From Anaerolineaceae bacterium (GTDB taxonomy: Bacteria; Chloroflexota; Anaerolineae; Anaerolineales; Anaerolineaceae), in assembly GCA_030620065.1 (NCBI GenBank), contig JAUXFJ010000048.1, positions 1-9,065 on the forward strand: a stretch of 9,065 nucleotides of DNA, read 5' to 3'. The stretch's first letter is position 1. The number at the start of each line of letters is the position of its first letter. The notes below the pieces were generated by a model. That model was not told the DNA's origin and did no database searches. It saw nothing but the letters and a program-made list of their open reading frames with translations. The position numbers and the translations under genes are program-made. This document shows positions 1 to 7,428 of this stretch, piece after piece.

Positions 1-647
1 CCATACTCGGCGGCCACACTGTAGATGATACCGAACCGAAATACGGTATGGCAGTGACCGGCATTATCCATCCACAGCGCATTTTACGCAACAGCACTGC
101 TCAAGCGGGGGATGTACTCGTGCTCACCAAACCGCTTGGTCTGGGCATCATCGCAACTGCGCTCAAGCGCGGTCTGGCGGATAAAGAAACCGAGCAAAAA
201 GCCATTAGCATCATGGCAGCTCTTAACAAGGCTGCTGCTGAAGCAATGTTGACCGTATCAGCCAACGCCTGCACCGACATCACCGGTTTTGGGCTTCTGG
301 GGCATTTGCATGAGCTGGCTGCTGGCAGCGCGGTTGACGTTGAGATCACTAGCAGCGCAGTCCCCATCATCCCGGAGGCACGCAATTTCGCCAGCGGGGA
401 TGTTGTCCCGGGGGGAACCCTCAATAATTTAAGTTACGTCACACCCTATGTAACGTTTTCAAAAGAAGTCTCACGCGTAGATCAAATTCTCCTGGCTGAT
501 GCACAGACCTCCGGCGGGTTATTAATCAGCCTCCCTGAAGAAGAAGCTCCCAAGCTGTTAGCTGCCTTAACTACTCGACATATCCATGGGGTTGTGATTG
601 GACAAGTCATCAGTAAAGGCACAGGCATGATCAAGGTTCTGCCCTAG
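1..647 (+). CDS. selD: Selenide, water dikinase (selenophosphate synthetase), C-terminal part
   Basis: SelD makes selenophosphate from selenide and ATP, the selenium donor for selenocysteine and for 2-selenouridine in tRNA. The reading frame is already open at the left edge: from base 3 it reads ILGGHTVDDTEPKYGMAVTG, the conserved SelD segment around the VDD and EPKYG motifs, so the ATG at 48 is internal and not the start. Further family blocks follow: TDITGFGLLGHLHELA in the middle and ADAQTSGGLL near the C-terminus, both part of the PurM/AIR-synthase-like fold. 214 codons are visible; SelD is usually about 340 residues, so roughly 125 residues are missing upstream, including the glycine-rich N-terminus with the catalytic Cys or Sec. 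Whether this organism uses Cys or Sec there cannot be seen. No terminator is obvious after the TAG stop. Confidence 0.95.
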   Translation, partial: ILGGHTVDDTEPKYGMAVTGIIHPQRILRNSTAQAGDVLVLTKPLGLGIIATALKRGLADKETEQKAISIMAALNKAAAEAMLTVSANACTDITGFGLLGHLHELAAGSAVDVEITSSAVPIIPEARNFASGDVVPGGTLNNLSYVTPYVTFSKEVSRVDQILLADAQTSGGLLISLPEEEAPKLLAALTTRHIHGVVIGQVISKGTGMIKVLP

Positions 648-787
648 CCTATCAATAAGGCATCTATTCAGCCTGAACTACTTCTTTCATATCAAAGTGT
701 ATCTATGTGAACGGCAGTGACATGCATTTACTTTTGACTCAACCGATGACCAAACATTTTCCGCGTGCAAATAGATAATATTAGGTT

Positions 788-846
788 TAATAAAATTGTT
801 TCAATTACAATGTATTTGTATCTTATGCTTTTGAATATATTCATCG
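788..846 (+). promoter_or_regulatory. AT-rich promoter/operator region upstream of the ABC exporter operon
   Basis: This strip holds overlapping inverted half-sites: AATTG-N3-CAATT (794-806), ATTGT-N7-ACAAT (795-811) and TACAA-N5-TTGTA (806-820). The perfect 10-base palindrome GAATATATTC (833-842) follows and contains TATATT (836-841), a 5/6 match to a -10 box. No -35 box stands at a normal distance from it, so the exact promoter is not settled. A start near 848 would leave a short leader with GAAAGG (851-856) as ribosome binding site. The arrangement suits a dimeric repressor blocking an exporter operon, but no regulator gene is visible in the window. The remaining gap, 648-787, shows nothing I can name. 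Confidence 0.3.
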
Positions 847-866
847 TATAGAAAGGTAACAAAATA

Positions 867-1775
867 ATGACATCGATCAAAGTAAGAGATATCAGCAAAC
901 GCTTCGGCGAAACCCAGGCCGTAAACGGTGTTTCTTTCGAGGTAAGGCCGGGGGAGATATTTGGCTTGCTCGGACCGAACGGAGCAGGTAAGACCACAAC
1001 CATCCGTATTATTTTGGATATCTTCAAGCCTGATTCTGGTTCCGTTTCCATTCTTGGGGGTGAAATGAGCGAAGAGAAAAAGAACCAGATCGGGTATCTC
1101 CCCGAAGAACGCGGGCTATATCAGGATATCCCGCTTGAGCGCTGCCTGCTGTTCCTGGCACTGCTCAAGGGAATGACCAGGGCAGAAGCCGACTCTGGCA
1201 TCAACAACCTGCTGGAGCGCTTCGACCTTAACCAGAGCCGAAAAAAGAAGGTCAAGGAGCTCAGCAAGGGGATGCAGCAAAAGGCGCAATTGATCACCGC
1301 CCTTGTGCATGACCCAGCCTTGATCATCATCGATGAGCCTTTCAACGCCCTGGATCCAATCAATACCCAGATGGTCAAAGACCTCCTCTCTGAACAGCGT
1401 GATCAGGGAAAAACCATCGTAATGTGCACCCATCAAATGAATCAAGTTGAGCAGCTCTGCGACCGGCTGGTGCTCATTGACCGCGGCAAGGTCGTCCTGC
1501 GTGGCACACTAAAGGATATCCGCAAGCGCTTTGCCAGCAACAATATTTTGGTCCGCTCGCTTAATAAAATGCCCACTACTTTTCCGGGGGTCGAAGCTGT
1601 TGAACCGTACAATGACCACTACAAGATGATCCTGAAGCAGGATGCCACCCCGCAGTCAGTGCTTAAAAAGCTTGTCGAAGAAGATATCATGCTGGAAGAA
1701 TTCGAGATTGCAGTTCCATCTCTGGATGAGATTTTCATAAAAGTCGTCGAGAACAAGGGGGAGGAAAATGAATAA
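867..1775 (+). CDS. ABC transporter ATP-binding protein, NatA-like
   Basis: This is the cytoplasmic ATPase of an ABC-2 type exporter. The nucleotide-binding domain (about residues 4-215) is complete: Walker A GPNGAGKT at 36-43, the Q-loop region in the NatA form GYLPEERGLY at 76-85, the ABC signature LSKGMQQK at 132-139, Walker B LIIIDEP at 152-158, D-loop ALD at 161-163 and the switch His at 189. The last 85 or so residues match the usual C-terminal extension of NatA-type ATPases (DUF4162-like). The length of 302 residues is normal. The ATG at 867 has GAAAGG 10 bases upstream and gives the expected N-terminus. The stop overlaps the next gene by 8 bases, so translation is probably coupled. 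NatA proteins export Na+ in Bacillus, but relatives handle antibiotics and other compounds; the substrate cannot be read from this sequence. Confidence 0.93.
   Translation: MTSIKVRDISKRFGETQAVNGVSFEVRPGEIFGLLGPNGAGKTTTIRIILDIFKPDSGSVSILGGEMSEEKKNQIGYLPEERGLYQDIPLERCLLFLALLKGMTRAEADSGINNLLERFDLNQSRKKKVKELSKGMQQKAQLITALVHDPALIIIDEPFNALDPINTQMVKDLLSEQRDQGKTIVMCTHQMNQVEQLCDRLVLIDRGKVVLRGTLKDIRKRFASNNILVRSLNKMPTTFPGVEAVEPYNDHYKMILKQDATPQSVLKKLVEEDIMLEEFEIAVPSLDEIFIKVVENKGEENE
1757..1764 (+). promoter_or_regulatory. Ribosome binding site of the first permease, inside the ATPase gene
   Basis: GGGGGAGG lies 3 bases before the ATG at 1768 and within the last codons of the ATPase gene. It fixes the permease start and supports reinitiation at the overlap ATGAATAA, where the stop of one gene sits inside the start region of the next. 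Confidence 0.65.
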
Positions 1776-2979
1776 GTTCTGGGAGATTGTTCGTTACGAA
1801 TACACTCGACATGTATTTCGCAAGCGTTTCATCTTTGCTTTACTGAGCCTGCCGTTAACTCTCCTTGCATTTGTACTTGTCATCTTCTTTATGTCGTACT
1901 TTACATCAGACCGCGCACCCATCGGGTATGTGGATCACTCAGGTATGTTAGCTAACCCCATCCAACTGCCGGAAAGCACTGACATCTTCGACCCCCTGCT
2001 CCAGATGGTCCCATTCAAGTCTGAAGAAGCAGCTGAGAATGCCCTTCAAGCAGATGAGATACAGACTTATTTCATTTTGCCAGAAGATTACGAAGTAAAT
2101 TATTCTGTCCCCCTCATATATTACGAACAACCAGGTGGAAATGCGCGCCGCCAGATCTCTCAATTTGTACACCAGAACCTGTTCGCTGGAGAGCAGATAG
2201 AATCTGAAGCTCGCATCACTGAAGGCACTAACTTCACACTGCAATCACCGGATGGGAAACAAAAATTCCAGGAAGACGAATGGTACAACATCCTGGTACC
2301 CTTCTTCATCGGGATGATTTTCATCATCGTGGTTATGATCAGCGGTGGTTATTTGCTCCAGGCGGTTATTGAAGAAAAAGAAAATCGCACTATGGAGATC
2401 ATCATTACATCCGTTTCACCCATGCAGTTGATGGCCGGAAAAATCATAGGTAATATCAGCGTTGGTTTGACACAGCTGGTCATTTGGGTCGCCTTCGGTT
2501 GGCTGGCATTTTCCATCGGCGGTCAATACATCCCCTTCATCGCAAATTTACAAATATCAACTCAGTATATCGCCAGGTGCTTGCTGTTGATGCTTCCGGC
2601 TTTTGTAACTGTGGCTGCCCTGATGGCGACAATTGGGGCTGTCATGACTGAATCACGCGAGGCACAGCAAGTTTCAGGATTATTCACCATGTCAGTGACG
2701 ATACCTTATTGGTTCGCTTTTCCGCTCATGATGAACCCTCGAGGATCCATCGCTATATTTTTGAGCTACTTTCCCCTCAGCGCACCAGTCGCGCTCTCAC
2801 TGCGCATGGCTTTCACACCAATACCGTTTTGGGAATACGCATTAAACCTTACCTTCCTGATTGCCTTTGCAGTCTTTACAGTCTGGCTGGCAGGGCGCGC
2901 TTTCCGTATCGGTTTGTTACAGTATGGCAAACGTATTTCCCTGAGTCAGCTCTTCAGAAAAGAGGTTCACAATGAATAG
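1768..2979 (+). CDS. ABC-2 type permease, NatB-like (first subunit)
   Basis: This is a membrane subunit of the exporter encoded with the ATPase before it. The 403 residues show the NatB layout: a short cytoplasmic N-terminus (MNKFWEIVRYEYTR), a first membrane helix at about 22-45, a large extracytoplasmic domain at about 46-180, then a cluster of about six hydrophobic segments from 181 to 382. The cytoplasmic coupling motif EEKENRTMEI is at 202-211, followed by SPMQLMAGKIIG, the hallmark of the NatB/ABC2_membrane_3 family. YFPLSAPVALSLRM at 343-356 is shared in modified form by the next gene, so the two are paralogues. The gene overlaps its neighbours by 8 bases on both sides, which points to equal, coupled production. 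It most likely forms a heterodimer with the next permease; the substrate is unknown. Confidence 0.9.
   Translation: MNKFWEIVRYEYTRHVFRKRFIFALLSLPLTLLAFVLVIFFMSYFTSDRAPIGYVDHSGMLANPIQLPESTDIFDPLLQMVPFKSEEAAENALQADEIQTYFILPEDYEVNYSVPLIYYEQPGGNARRQISQFVHQNLFAGEQIESEARITEGTNFTLQSPDGKQKFQEDEWYNILVPFFIGMIFIIVVMISGGYLLQAVIEEKENRTMEIIITSVSPMQLMAGKIIGNISVGLTQLVIWVAFGWLAFSIGGQYIPFIANLQISTQYIARCLLLMLPAFVTVAALMATIGAVMTESREAQQVSGLFTMSVTIPYWFAFPLMMNPRGSIAIFLSYFPLSAPVALSLRMAFTPIPFWEYALNLTFLIAFAVFTVWLAGRAFRIGLLQYGKRISLSQLFRKEVHNE
2958..2965 (+). promoter_or_regulatory. Ribosome binding site of the second permease, inside the first permease gene
   Basis: AAAAGAGG lies 6 bases before the ATG at 2972 and within the end of the first permease gene. 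It supports that start and a coupled restart at the overlap ATGAATAG. Confidence 0.55.
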
Positions 2980-4207
2980 GACCTGGACTGTTTTCAAATA
3001 CGAACTCATCAATACTATCGCACGGCGTTCTTTCATCCTTACATTGATTTTAGTGCCCCTTGTTCCGGCATTGATTGTAGGTATGATCAGCATATTAGGA
3101 GACCATCAAACCCAGGCAATTCAGGAACTCTTCATTCCTGATGCAAAGATCAGTAACAATGAGGGCTATGTTGATCAAGCAGGTTTGATACAAAGCCTAC
3201 CGGAGTGGCTGCCACAAGACAGGTTGGTTTCATACCCGGATGAAGACAGCGCTCGCCTTGCCCTGAATGAAGGTAAGATCAGCGCATTCTACATTATCCC
3301 GGAAAACTATATTGAGACAGGGGATGTACGCTATATTCGTACAGATTTCAATCCCCTTACAGGTTTCGAGCAAAGTGAGACGCTTAATCAGGTAATGCGT
3401 TTTAATCTTCTTGGTGGTGAGGGTGAGCTCTATCAGAAATATCAAAGAACCATGACTTTCGAGTTTATCAACCTGAAACCTGAAGTGCTTGAACGTGATC
3501 AGGAAAATCACCTGACCTTTTATTTACCTTACGGCGTTACGCTCTTATTCTATATGATCGTGCTTACTGCTTCAAGCCTCATGCTTAACAGTGTCAGCAA
3601 AGAAAAAGAAAATCGCGTCGTTGAGGTCCTTATGTCTTCCTTGACACCAACGCAGCTCTTCACTGGAAAGATCATCGCGTTGGGCATAGCAGGCTTGCTG
3701 CAACTGGTCGTTTGGTTTGGCTCAGGGTTTATCATCATGCGCTTGGGTGGAACAACCATCAATTTTCCTGCACACATGCAGCTGCCGCCCTCCCTTTTGC
3801 TTTGGAGCATCTTGTTTTTCATTTTAGGGTATGGGGTGTACGGTGGTTTGATGGCGGGTATCGGAGCAATGGTGCCCAATCTTCGCGAGGCTTCACAAGC
3901 ATCATCTGTGGTCATCATCCCTGCAATCATCCCAATGTTGATGATTGGATCTACTATCAATAATCCCAATGGGATGCTGGCGATCGTGATCAGCATCTTT
4001 CCCCTCACAGCGCCAGTTGCTATGATTACTCGCATTTCAACCGGCATAATATCAATCTGGCAGCCGATCCTGGCGGCTTTTCTTCTGCTGGGTACAGTAA
4101 TTTTGGTCATCCGCAGTGTAGCTGGTTTGTTCCGCTCCCAAATTCTGTTGACAGGTCAAAAATTTAACATAATCATTTTTCTTAAGGCGCTTTTAGGTAA
4201 AGTTTGA
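2972..4207 (+). CDS. ABC-2 type permease, NatB-like (second subunit)
   Basis: This is the second membrane subunit of the same exporter, 411 residues. It has the same plan as the first permease: an N-terminal MN-x2-W-x3-(K/R)YE start, a membrane helix at about 21-43, an extracytoplasmic domain at about 44-182, then several membrane segments up to about 385. The motif KEKENRVVEVLMSSLTPTQL is at 210-229, and IFPLTAPVAMITRI at 342-355 matches the corresponding block of its partner. Both extracytoplasmic domains also carry GYVD-x2-G near their start (65-71 here, 53-59 in the partner). Overall identity is limited, so this is an old duplication and not a recent copy. The last gene of the operon ends with TGA at 4205-4207. 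Bacillus NatAB has a single permease; ATPase plus two distinct permeases suggests a heterodimeric channel. Confidence 0.9.
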   Translation: MNRTWTVFKYELINTIARRSFILTLILVPLVPALIVGMISILGDHQTQAIQELFIPDAKISNNEGYVDQAGLIQSLPEWLPQDRLVSYPDEDSARLALNEGKISAFYIIPENYIETGDVRYIRTDFNPLTGFEQSETLNQVMRFNLLGGEGELYQKYQRTMTFEFINLKPEVLERDQENHLTFYLPYGVTLLFYMIVLTASSLMLNSVSKEKENRVVEVLMSSLTPTQLFTGKIIALGIAGLLQLVVWFGSGFIIMRLGGTTINFPAHMQLPPSLLLWSILFFILGYGVYGGLMAGIGAMVPNLREASQASSVVIIPAIIPMLMIGSTINNPNGMLAIVISIFPLTAPVAMITRISTGIISIWQPILAAFLLLGTVILVIRSVAGLFRSQILLTGQKFNIIIFLKALLGKV

Positions 4208-4253
4208 CACTTCAAAAACCCTGTAGTGATTTACTGCTTTATAGCCAGCAAAG

Positions 4254-4346
4254 TATAAATTTAAGCAAAAAAGCATTATAATTGAATGTAATCACGAACA
4301 TATAATAAGATTTAGATTTCCCTTACCAAGAAACACGAGGAGGAAG
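4254..4346 (+). promoter_or_regulatory. AT-rich promoter region and strong ribosome binding site of the first lipoprotein
   Basis: The 141-base gap after the exporter operon has two exact TATAAT hexamers, at 4277-4282 and 4301-4306. Neither has a convincing -35 box at 16-18 bases; TTGAAT (4282-4287) is only 13 bases before the second. GAGGAGGAAG at 4337-4346 is a near-perfect ribosome binding site just before the ATG at 4349. I see no terminator between 4207 and here, so read-through from the exporter operon is also possible. Confidence 0.35.
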
Positions 4347-4348
4347 CT

Positions 4349-5458
4349 ATGAAAAGAAGCCATTACTTGCTAACAGTTGCGAGCCTGATGATCATTCTGC
4401 TCAGTGCCTGCAATATACCTTCAGAATCTTCTCCAACTGCCGGCCCAGAACTTATCAAGACTTCTGCCGCGCTTACGGTGGAAGCATTGAGCACGCAGAT
4501 CGTCGGGACAGATATACCGGATATTGCACCAAGTCCCACCAACACACTGGCACCTAGCGAGACCCCCCTGCCCACCAACACGCTTCCACCCACGATGACC
4601 AGTACCCAACCGGGTAAATGCGACATGGCGAAGTTTATCTCCGAAACCATTCCTGACGGCACTAACTATTTGCCTAGCCAGGCATTTACCAAGACCTGGA
4701 CATTAAAAAACGCGGGTACTTGCACATGGAATTCGAGTTATGCGGTGGTCTTCACCAGCGGCAATGCAATGGGCGCCCCCGCCTCCAAACAATTAACAAC
4801 TGGAAACATAGCCCCCGGTCACTCGGTTGTGATCACTATGGACCTCACCTCGCCAGCCAGCACCGGCACCTACAACGGCAAATTTAAACTCCGCAATGCT
4901 AACGGTGTGATTTTCGGCTTTGGGGACGATAACCGCCCCTTCTGGGTTGAAATCGATGTGGTTAGCTCGAATAATAACTTTATTGACAATTACTGTGCTG
5001 CAACCTGGACCAGTGGCGCAGGTACTTTACCGTGCCCTGGCGCAGATGGCTCTGTCAATGGCTATGTCTACTCAGACCAAACCCCATTGCTTGAAAACAA
5101 TGCGGAAGATGATGAACCTGGGCTTTGGATGGGACCGCAAAGTGTCACCGATGGATGGATCAAAGGTACATATCCCGCAATTAATGTCTCTGCAGGCATG
5201 TATTTCAAAACTGTCATCGGCTGTCACCCAAGTGCCACAAACTGCAATGTCAAAATGAAGCTGAACTATCGTGCAGACGGAGGTCCAGAACAAACCCTGG
5301 CTGTCTGGTCGGAAATTAACGATGGTCTTTACAATATAGTCCAGATTGACCTTAGTGCGCTGGCTGGCAAGAGTGTGCAATTCATCTTGCTTGTAGAAGC
5401 CAACGGTGCTGCCACTGACGATAAAGTGCTCTGGCTTTGGCCGCATATTGAACCCTGA
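4349..5458 (+). CDS. Secreted lipoprotein with NBR1-like Ig domain and cysteine-containing C-terminal module
   Basis: This is a predicted surface lipoprotein of 369 residues. A lipoprotein signal peptide (KR, then a hydrophobic stretch) ends in the lipobox LSAC, with Cys21 as the lipidated residue. Residues 33-46 (PELIKTSAALTVEA) form a short motif repeated in the next lipoprotein, followed by a Pro/Thr/Ser-rich spacer at about 57-88. Residues 91-205 form an NBR1-like Ig domain (family N_BRCA1_IG), shown by IPDGT, FTKTW-x-LKN-x-GTCTW, the middle PGHSV, the TGTYNGKFKLRN strand pair and FWVEIDV. Cys91 and Cys125 could form a disulfide. Residues 206-369 are a separate module beginning NNFIDNYCAATWTSGAG, with four Cys and an end rich in beta-strand-like sequence; I do not know its function. 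A strong ribosome binding site fixes the start and a terminator follows directly. Binding of a polymer or protein partner outside the cell is a guess. Confidence 0.85.
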   Translation: MKRSHYLLTVASLMIILLSACNIPSESSPTAGPELIKTSAALTVEALSTQIVGTDIPDIAPSPTNTLAPSETPLPTNTLPPTMTSTQPGKCDMAKFISETIPDGTNYLPSQAFTKTWTLKNAGTCTWNSSYAVVFTSGNAMGAPASKQLTTGNIAPGHSVVITMDLTSPASTGTYNGKFKLRNANGVIFGFGDDNRPFWVEIDVVSSNNNFIDNYCAATWTSGAGTLPCPGADGSVNGYVYSDQTPLLENNAEDDEPGLWMGPQSVTDGWIKGTYPAINVSAGMYFKTVIGCHPSATNCNVKMKLNYRADGGPEQTLAVWSEINDGLYNIVQIDLSALAGKSVQFILLVEANGAATDDKVLWLWPHIEP

Positions 5459-5472
5459 TCTTCACGTCAATT

Positions 5473-5513
5473 AATAAAAGGGCTGTGAGATCAACTTTCA
5501 CAGCCCTTTTATT
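5473..5513 (+). terminator. Rho-independent terminator after the first lipoprotein
   Basis: A perfect 16-bp stem pairs 5473-5488 with 5498-5513 around a 9-base loop. The core is AAAAGGGCTGTGA / TCACAGCCCTTTT, and the right arm runs into CTTTTATTTCTT. The A-rich left arm would also let it work on the opposite strand. It starts 14 bases after the TGA stop. Confidence 0.92.
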
Positions 5514-5595
5514 TCTTATGCACACTTTTCTTCAGCAGTCTATACTGACATAACTCTGTAATATGATATCCTAAAGGAAATCGGATAAATAGACC

Positions 5596-5623
5596 TTGAC
5601 AAATGGCCTTTGTCCTCTAAAAT
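5596..5623 (+). promoter_or_regulatory. Sigma70-like promoter for the second lipoprotein and queG
   Basis: A consensus TTGACA (5596-5601) is followed after 16 bases by TAAAAT (5618-5623), a 5/6 match to the -10 box. Transcription would begin near 5630, giving a leader of about 60 bases. It sits between the preceding terminator and the next gene, where a promoter is needed. Confidence 0.65.
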
Positions 5624-5690
5624 AAAGCTTGGACCTTTCAAACTGCGCGCAGGAGACAGCAGGAGCTGGGTCGGGAGACAGTGAATAAAT

Positions 5691-6320
5691 ATGAAACAAT
5701 TTAAGAAATATTTCGTTCTTCTTGCACTCGTAAGCATCCTGATGGCATTGAACGCATGCAAAGCAAAAGGCACCCCTACGCCAAGCCCTGAAATGGTGAT
5801 CACCAACGTCGCATTGACCGTTCAGGCTGATCTGACTGAAATGGCTGCACAGATACCGACCAATACTTCTACACCTGAAATCACACCAACCTTCACAGCG
5901 ACGCCCACGCCGACATTAACGTTGACCCCAACCGGCCCAACACCAACAAACACATCCTCCTTTGCTAGTGACAATGGAGTATGGGTTGAAAGCAACCCGC
6001 CAGATGGCACCTTTGTAACCCCCGGGCAAGAATTCACCATAATCGTGACACTTATGAATACCGGTGATACCACATGGACAAGCAACTACTACATCCAGTT
6101 TTTCAGTGGCGAACAAATGGAAGCACCTGAAAAAATCTATATACCATATCCCATACCACCTACTAAAAATGTTCAAATATCTATCGATTTTCAAGCGCCT
6201 GAATCAATTGGGTTAAAACACAGCGATTGGAGAATTGTGAATGCGCAAGATGAAGGTTTTTACTTATTCTGGATTGAGGTTGAGGTAGCAAGTGAACCCC
6301 AACCGACAGCAACACCCTGA
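5691..6320 (+). CDS. Lipoprotein with NBR1-like Ig domain (shorter paralogue)
   Basis: This is a predicted surface lipoprotein of 209 residues. The signal peptide MKQFKKYFVLLALVSILMAL is followed by the lipobox LNAC with Cys23 as the lipid site. Residues 33-46 (PEMVITNVALTVQA) match the same positions of the preceding lipoprotein. A Thr/Pro-rich spacer spans about 57-88. Residues 97-201 are a divergent NBR1-like Ig domain: NPPDGTFVTPGQEFTI, LMNTGDTTWTSNY, then QISIDFQAPESIG and FWIEVEV line up with IPDGT, LKN-x-GTCTW and FWVEIDV of the larger protein. The two domain cysteines are absent; Cys23 is the only cysteine. The C-terminal module of the larger paralogue is missing and the protein ends in EPQPTATP. 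The ATG has only GGGAGA (5673-5678), 12 bases away, as a possible ribosome binding site, so translation may be weak. queG follows 22 bases later, probably on the same transcript. Confidence 0.8.
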   Translation: MKQFKKYFVLLALVSILMALNACKAKGTPTPSPEMVITNVALTVQADLTEMAAQIPTNTSTPEITPTFTATPTPTLTLTPTGPTPTNTSSFASDNGVWVESNPPDGTFVTPGQEFTIIVTLMNTGDTTWTSNYYIQFFSGEQMEAPEKIYIPYPIPPTKNVQISIDFQAPESIGLKHSDWRIVNAQDEGFYLFWIEVEVASEPQPTATP

Positions 6321-6342
6321 AGAACACGCAGGTACAATTTTC

Positions 6343-7395
6343 ATGTCCCTGGAACTAGAAATCAAAGCCGAGGCAAAACACCTCGGCTTCGCCATAAGCG
6401 GCATCTGCCTGCCAGATCCGCCCCAGCACTATCAAAGCTACCTGAATTGGGTAAATGCAGGCTGCCATGCAGATATGGCATATATGGCTAACCCGAACAG
6501 CCAACTACGCCGGGCTGACCCCCATAACATTCTGCCTGAATGCCAGAGCATCTTGTGTTTGGCTGTGCCTTACCCTTCCCCTCTTCAGCATCCCAAACCA
6601 GAATCACAGGCACCGACTGGCCGTATCTCTGCATATGCCTGGGGACAGGATTATCACACCTATATCCAAACACAACTTCATCAGCTGATCGCTGCTATTT
6701 CCGATTTGGCTGGTCGACAGGTCAAAGCCAAATCTTATGTTGATACAGGTCCGATCTTAGAAAAAGACTATGCGCAAGCAGCCGGCTTGGGGTGGATTGG
6801 CAAAAACAGCTGCCTGATCATCCCTCGTCGCGGCTCATTCTTCTTCCTCGCTGAACTTCTGCTTGACCTGCCACTAACGCCTGATCCTCCCTGCCTCTTT
6901 GATGGCTGTAAAGATTGCGATCGCTGCATACAAGTCTGCCCAACCTCAGCCATCCGCGCTGGCCATAGCATTGATGCCAACCGCTGCATCGCTTACTTGA
7001 CCATCGAGAACCGCGGTGCAATTCCTCAAGCTCTGCGCCCCAAGCTGAATGATTGGATATTTGGCTGTGATATCTGCCAGTCCGTCTGTCCGCATAACCA
7101 GCACCCCCTGGAAACGCCCATCCCCGATGCTTTTACGAACTCTCAAATTAACCCGTTTCCTGAACTCGTCGAAGAACTTATGCTTTCAGAAGAGGCATTC
7201 GAGCAAAAATACCAGGGAACAGCTCTCTTACGTGCCAGAAGACAGGGGTATCGACGGAATGTCGCTATTGCTTTGGGTAATCAGCGTTCATCCGAAGTAC
7301 TGCCTTTCCTTAAAAAGACCTTTGAAACTGACCCGGACCCGATCATCCGTGAAGCTTGTGCCTGGGCACTTGCCCAATACCCTTCCAAGACTTAA
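6343..7395 (+). CDS. queG: Epoxyqueuosine reductase (tRNA queuosine synthesis)
   Basis: QueG is a cytoplasmic cobalamin- and iron-sulfur-dependent enzyme that reduces epoxyqueuosine to queuosine at the wobble base of tRNAs with GUN anticodons. Counting from the ATG at 6343 (350 residues), YVDTGPILEKDYAQAAGLGWIGKN at 132-155 is the family core, with Asp134 matching the proposed catalytic acid. The eight cluster cysteines are all present: C189, C192, C195 and C199 (GCKDCDRCIQVCP), C215, then C242, C245 and C249 (GCDICQSVCP), enough for two 4Fe-4S clusters. About 285-345 is a HEAT-like repeat tail. I prefer this ATG over an in-frame GTG at 6292 because it gives the usual QueG N-terminus (LEIKAEAKHLGF) and avoids a 29-base overlap with the lipoprotein. 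Its ribosome binding site is poor (CAGG, 6329-6332). A hairpin follows the stop. Confidence 0.93.
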   Translation: MSLELEIKAEAKHLGFAISGICLPDPPQHYQSYLNWVNAGCHADMAYMANPNSQLRRADPHNILPECQSILCLAVPYPSPLQHPKPESQAPTGRISAYAWGQDYHTYIQTQLHQLIAAISDLAGRQVKAKSYVDTGPILEKDYAQAAGLGWIGKNSCLIIPRRGSFFFLAELLLDLPLTPDPPCLFDGCKDCDRCIQVCPTSAIRAGHSIDANRCIAYLTIENRGAIPQALRPKLNDWIFGCDICQSVCPHNQHPLETPIPDAFTNSQINPFPELVEELMLSEEAFEQKYQGTALLRARRQGYRRNVAIALGNQRSSEVLPFLKKTFETDPDPIIREACAWALAQYPSKT

Positions 7396-7428
7396 TTAAT
7401 GTTATAAATATCAGGAACCAGGCTGCAC

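Noticed and set aside
728..1051. 107-residue minus-strand open frame over the gap before the ATPase gene
   Set aside because: Much of it lies opposite the Walker A region of the ATPase and the rest is low-complexity AT-rich DNA. I see no start signal or family match.
3550..4110. 186-residue open frame on the minus strand inside the second permease
   Set aside because: It is antisense to a clearly recognised NatB-like permease; its Met/Ile-rich sequence is the mirror of the hydrophobic codons and shows no family features.
4204..4232. TTGACA at 4204-4209 as a -35 box
   Set aside because: It overlaps the permease stop codon and no -10-like hexamer lies 16-18 bases downstream.
6292..6342. GTG at 6292 as the queG start
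   Set aside because: It would add 17 residues that overlap the end of the lipoprotein in another frame and do not resemble QueG; the ATG at 6343 gives the usual N-terminus.
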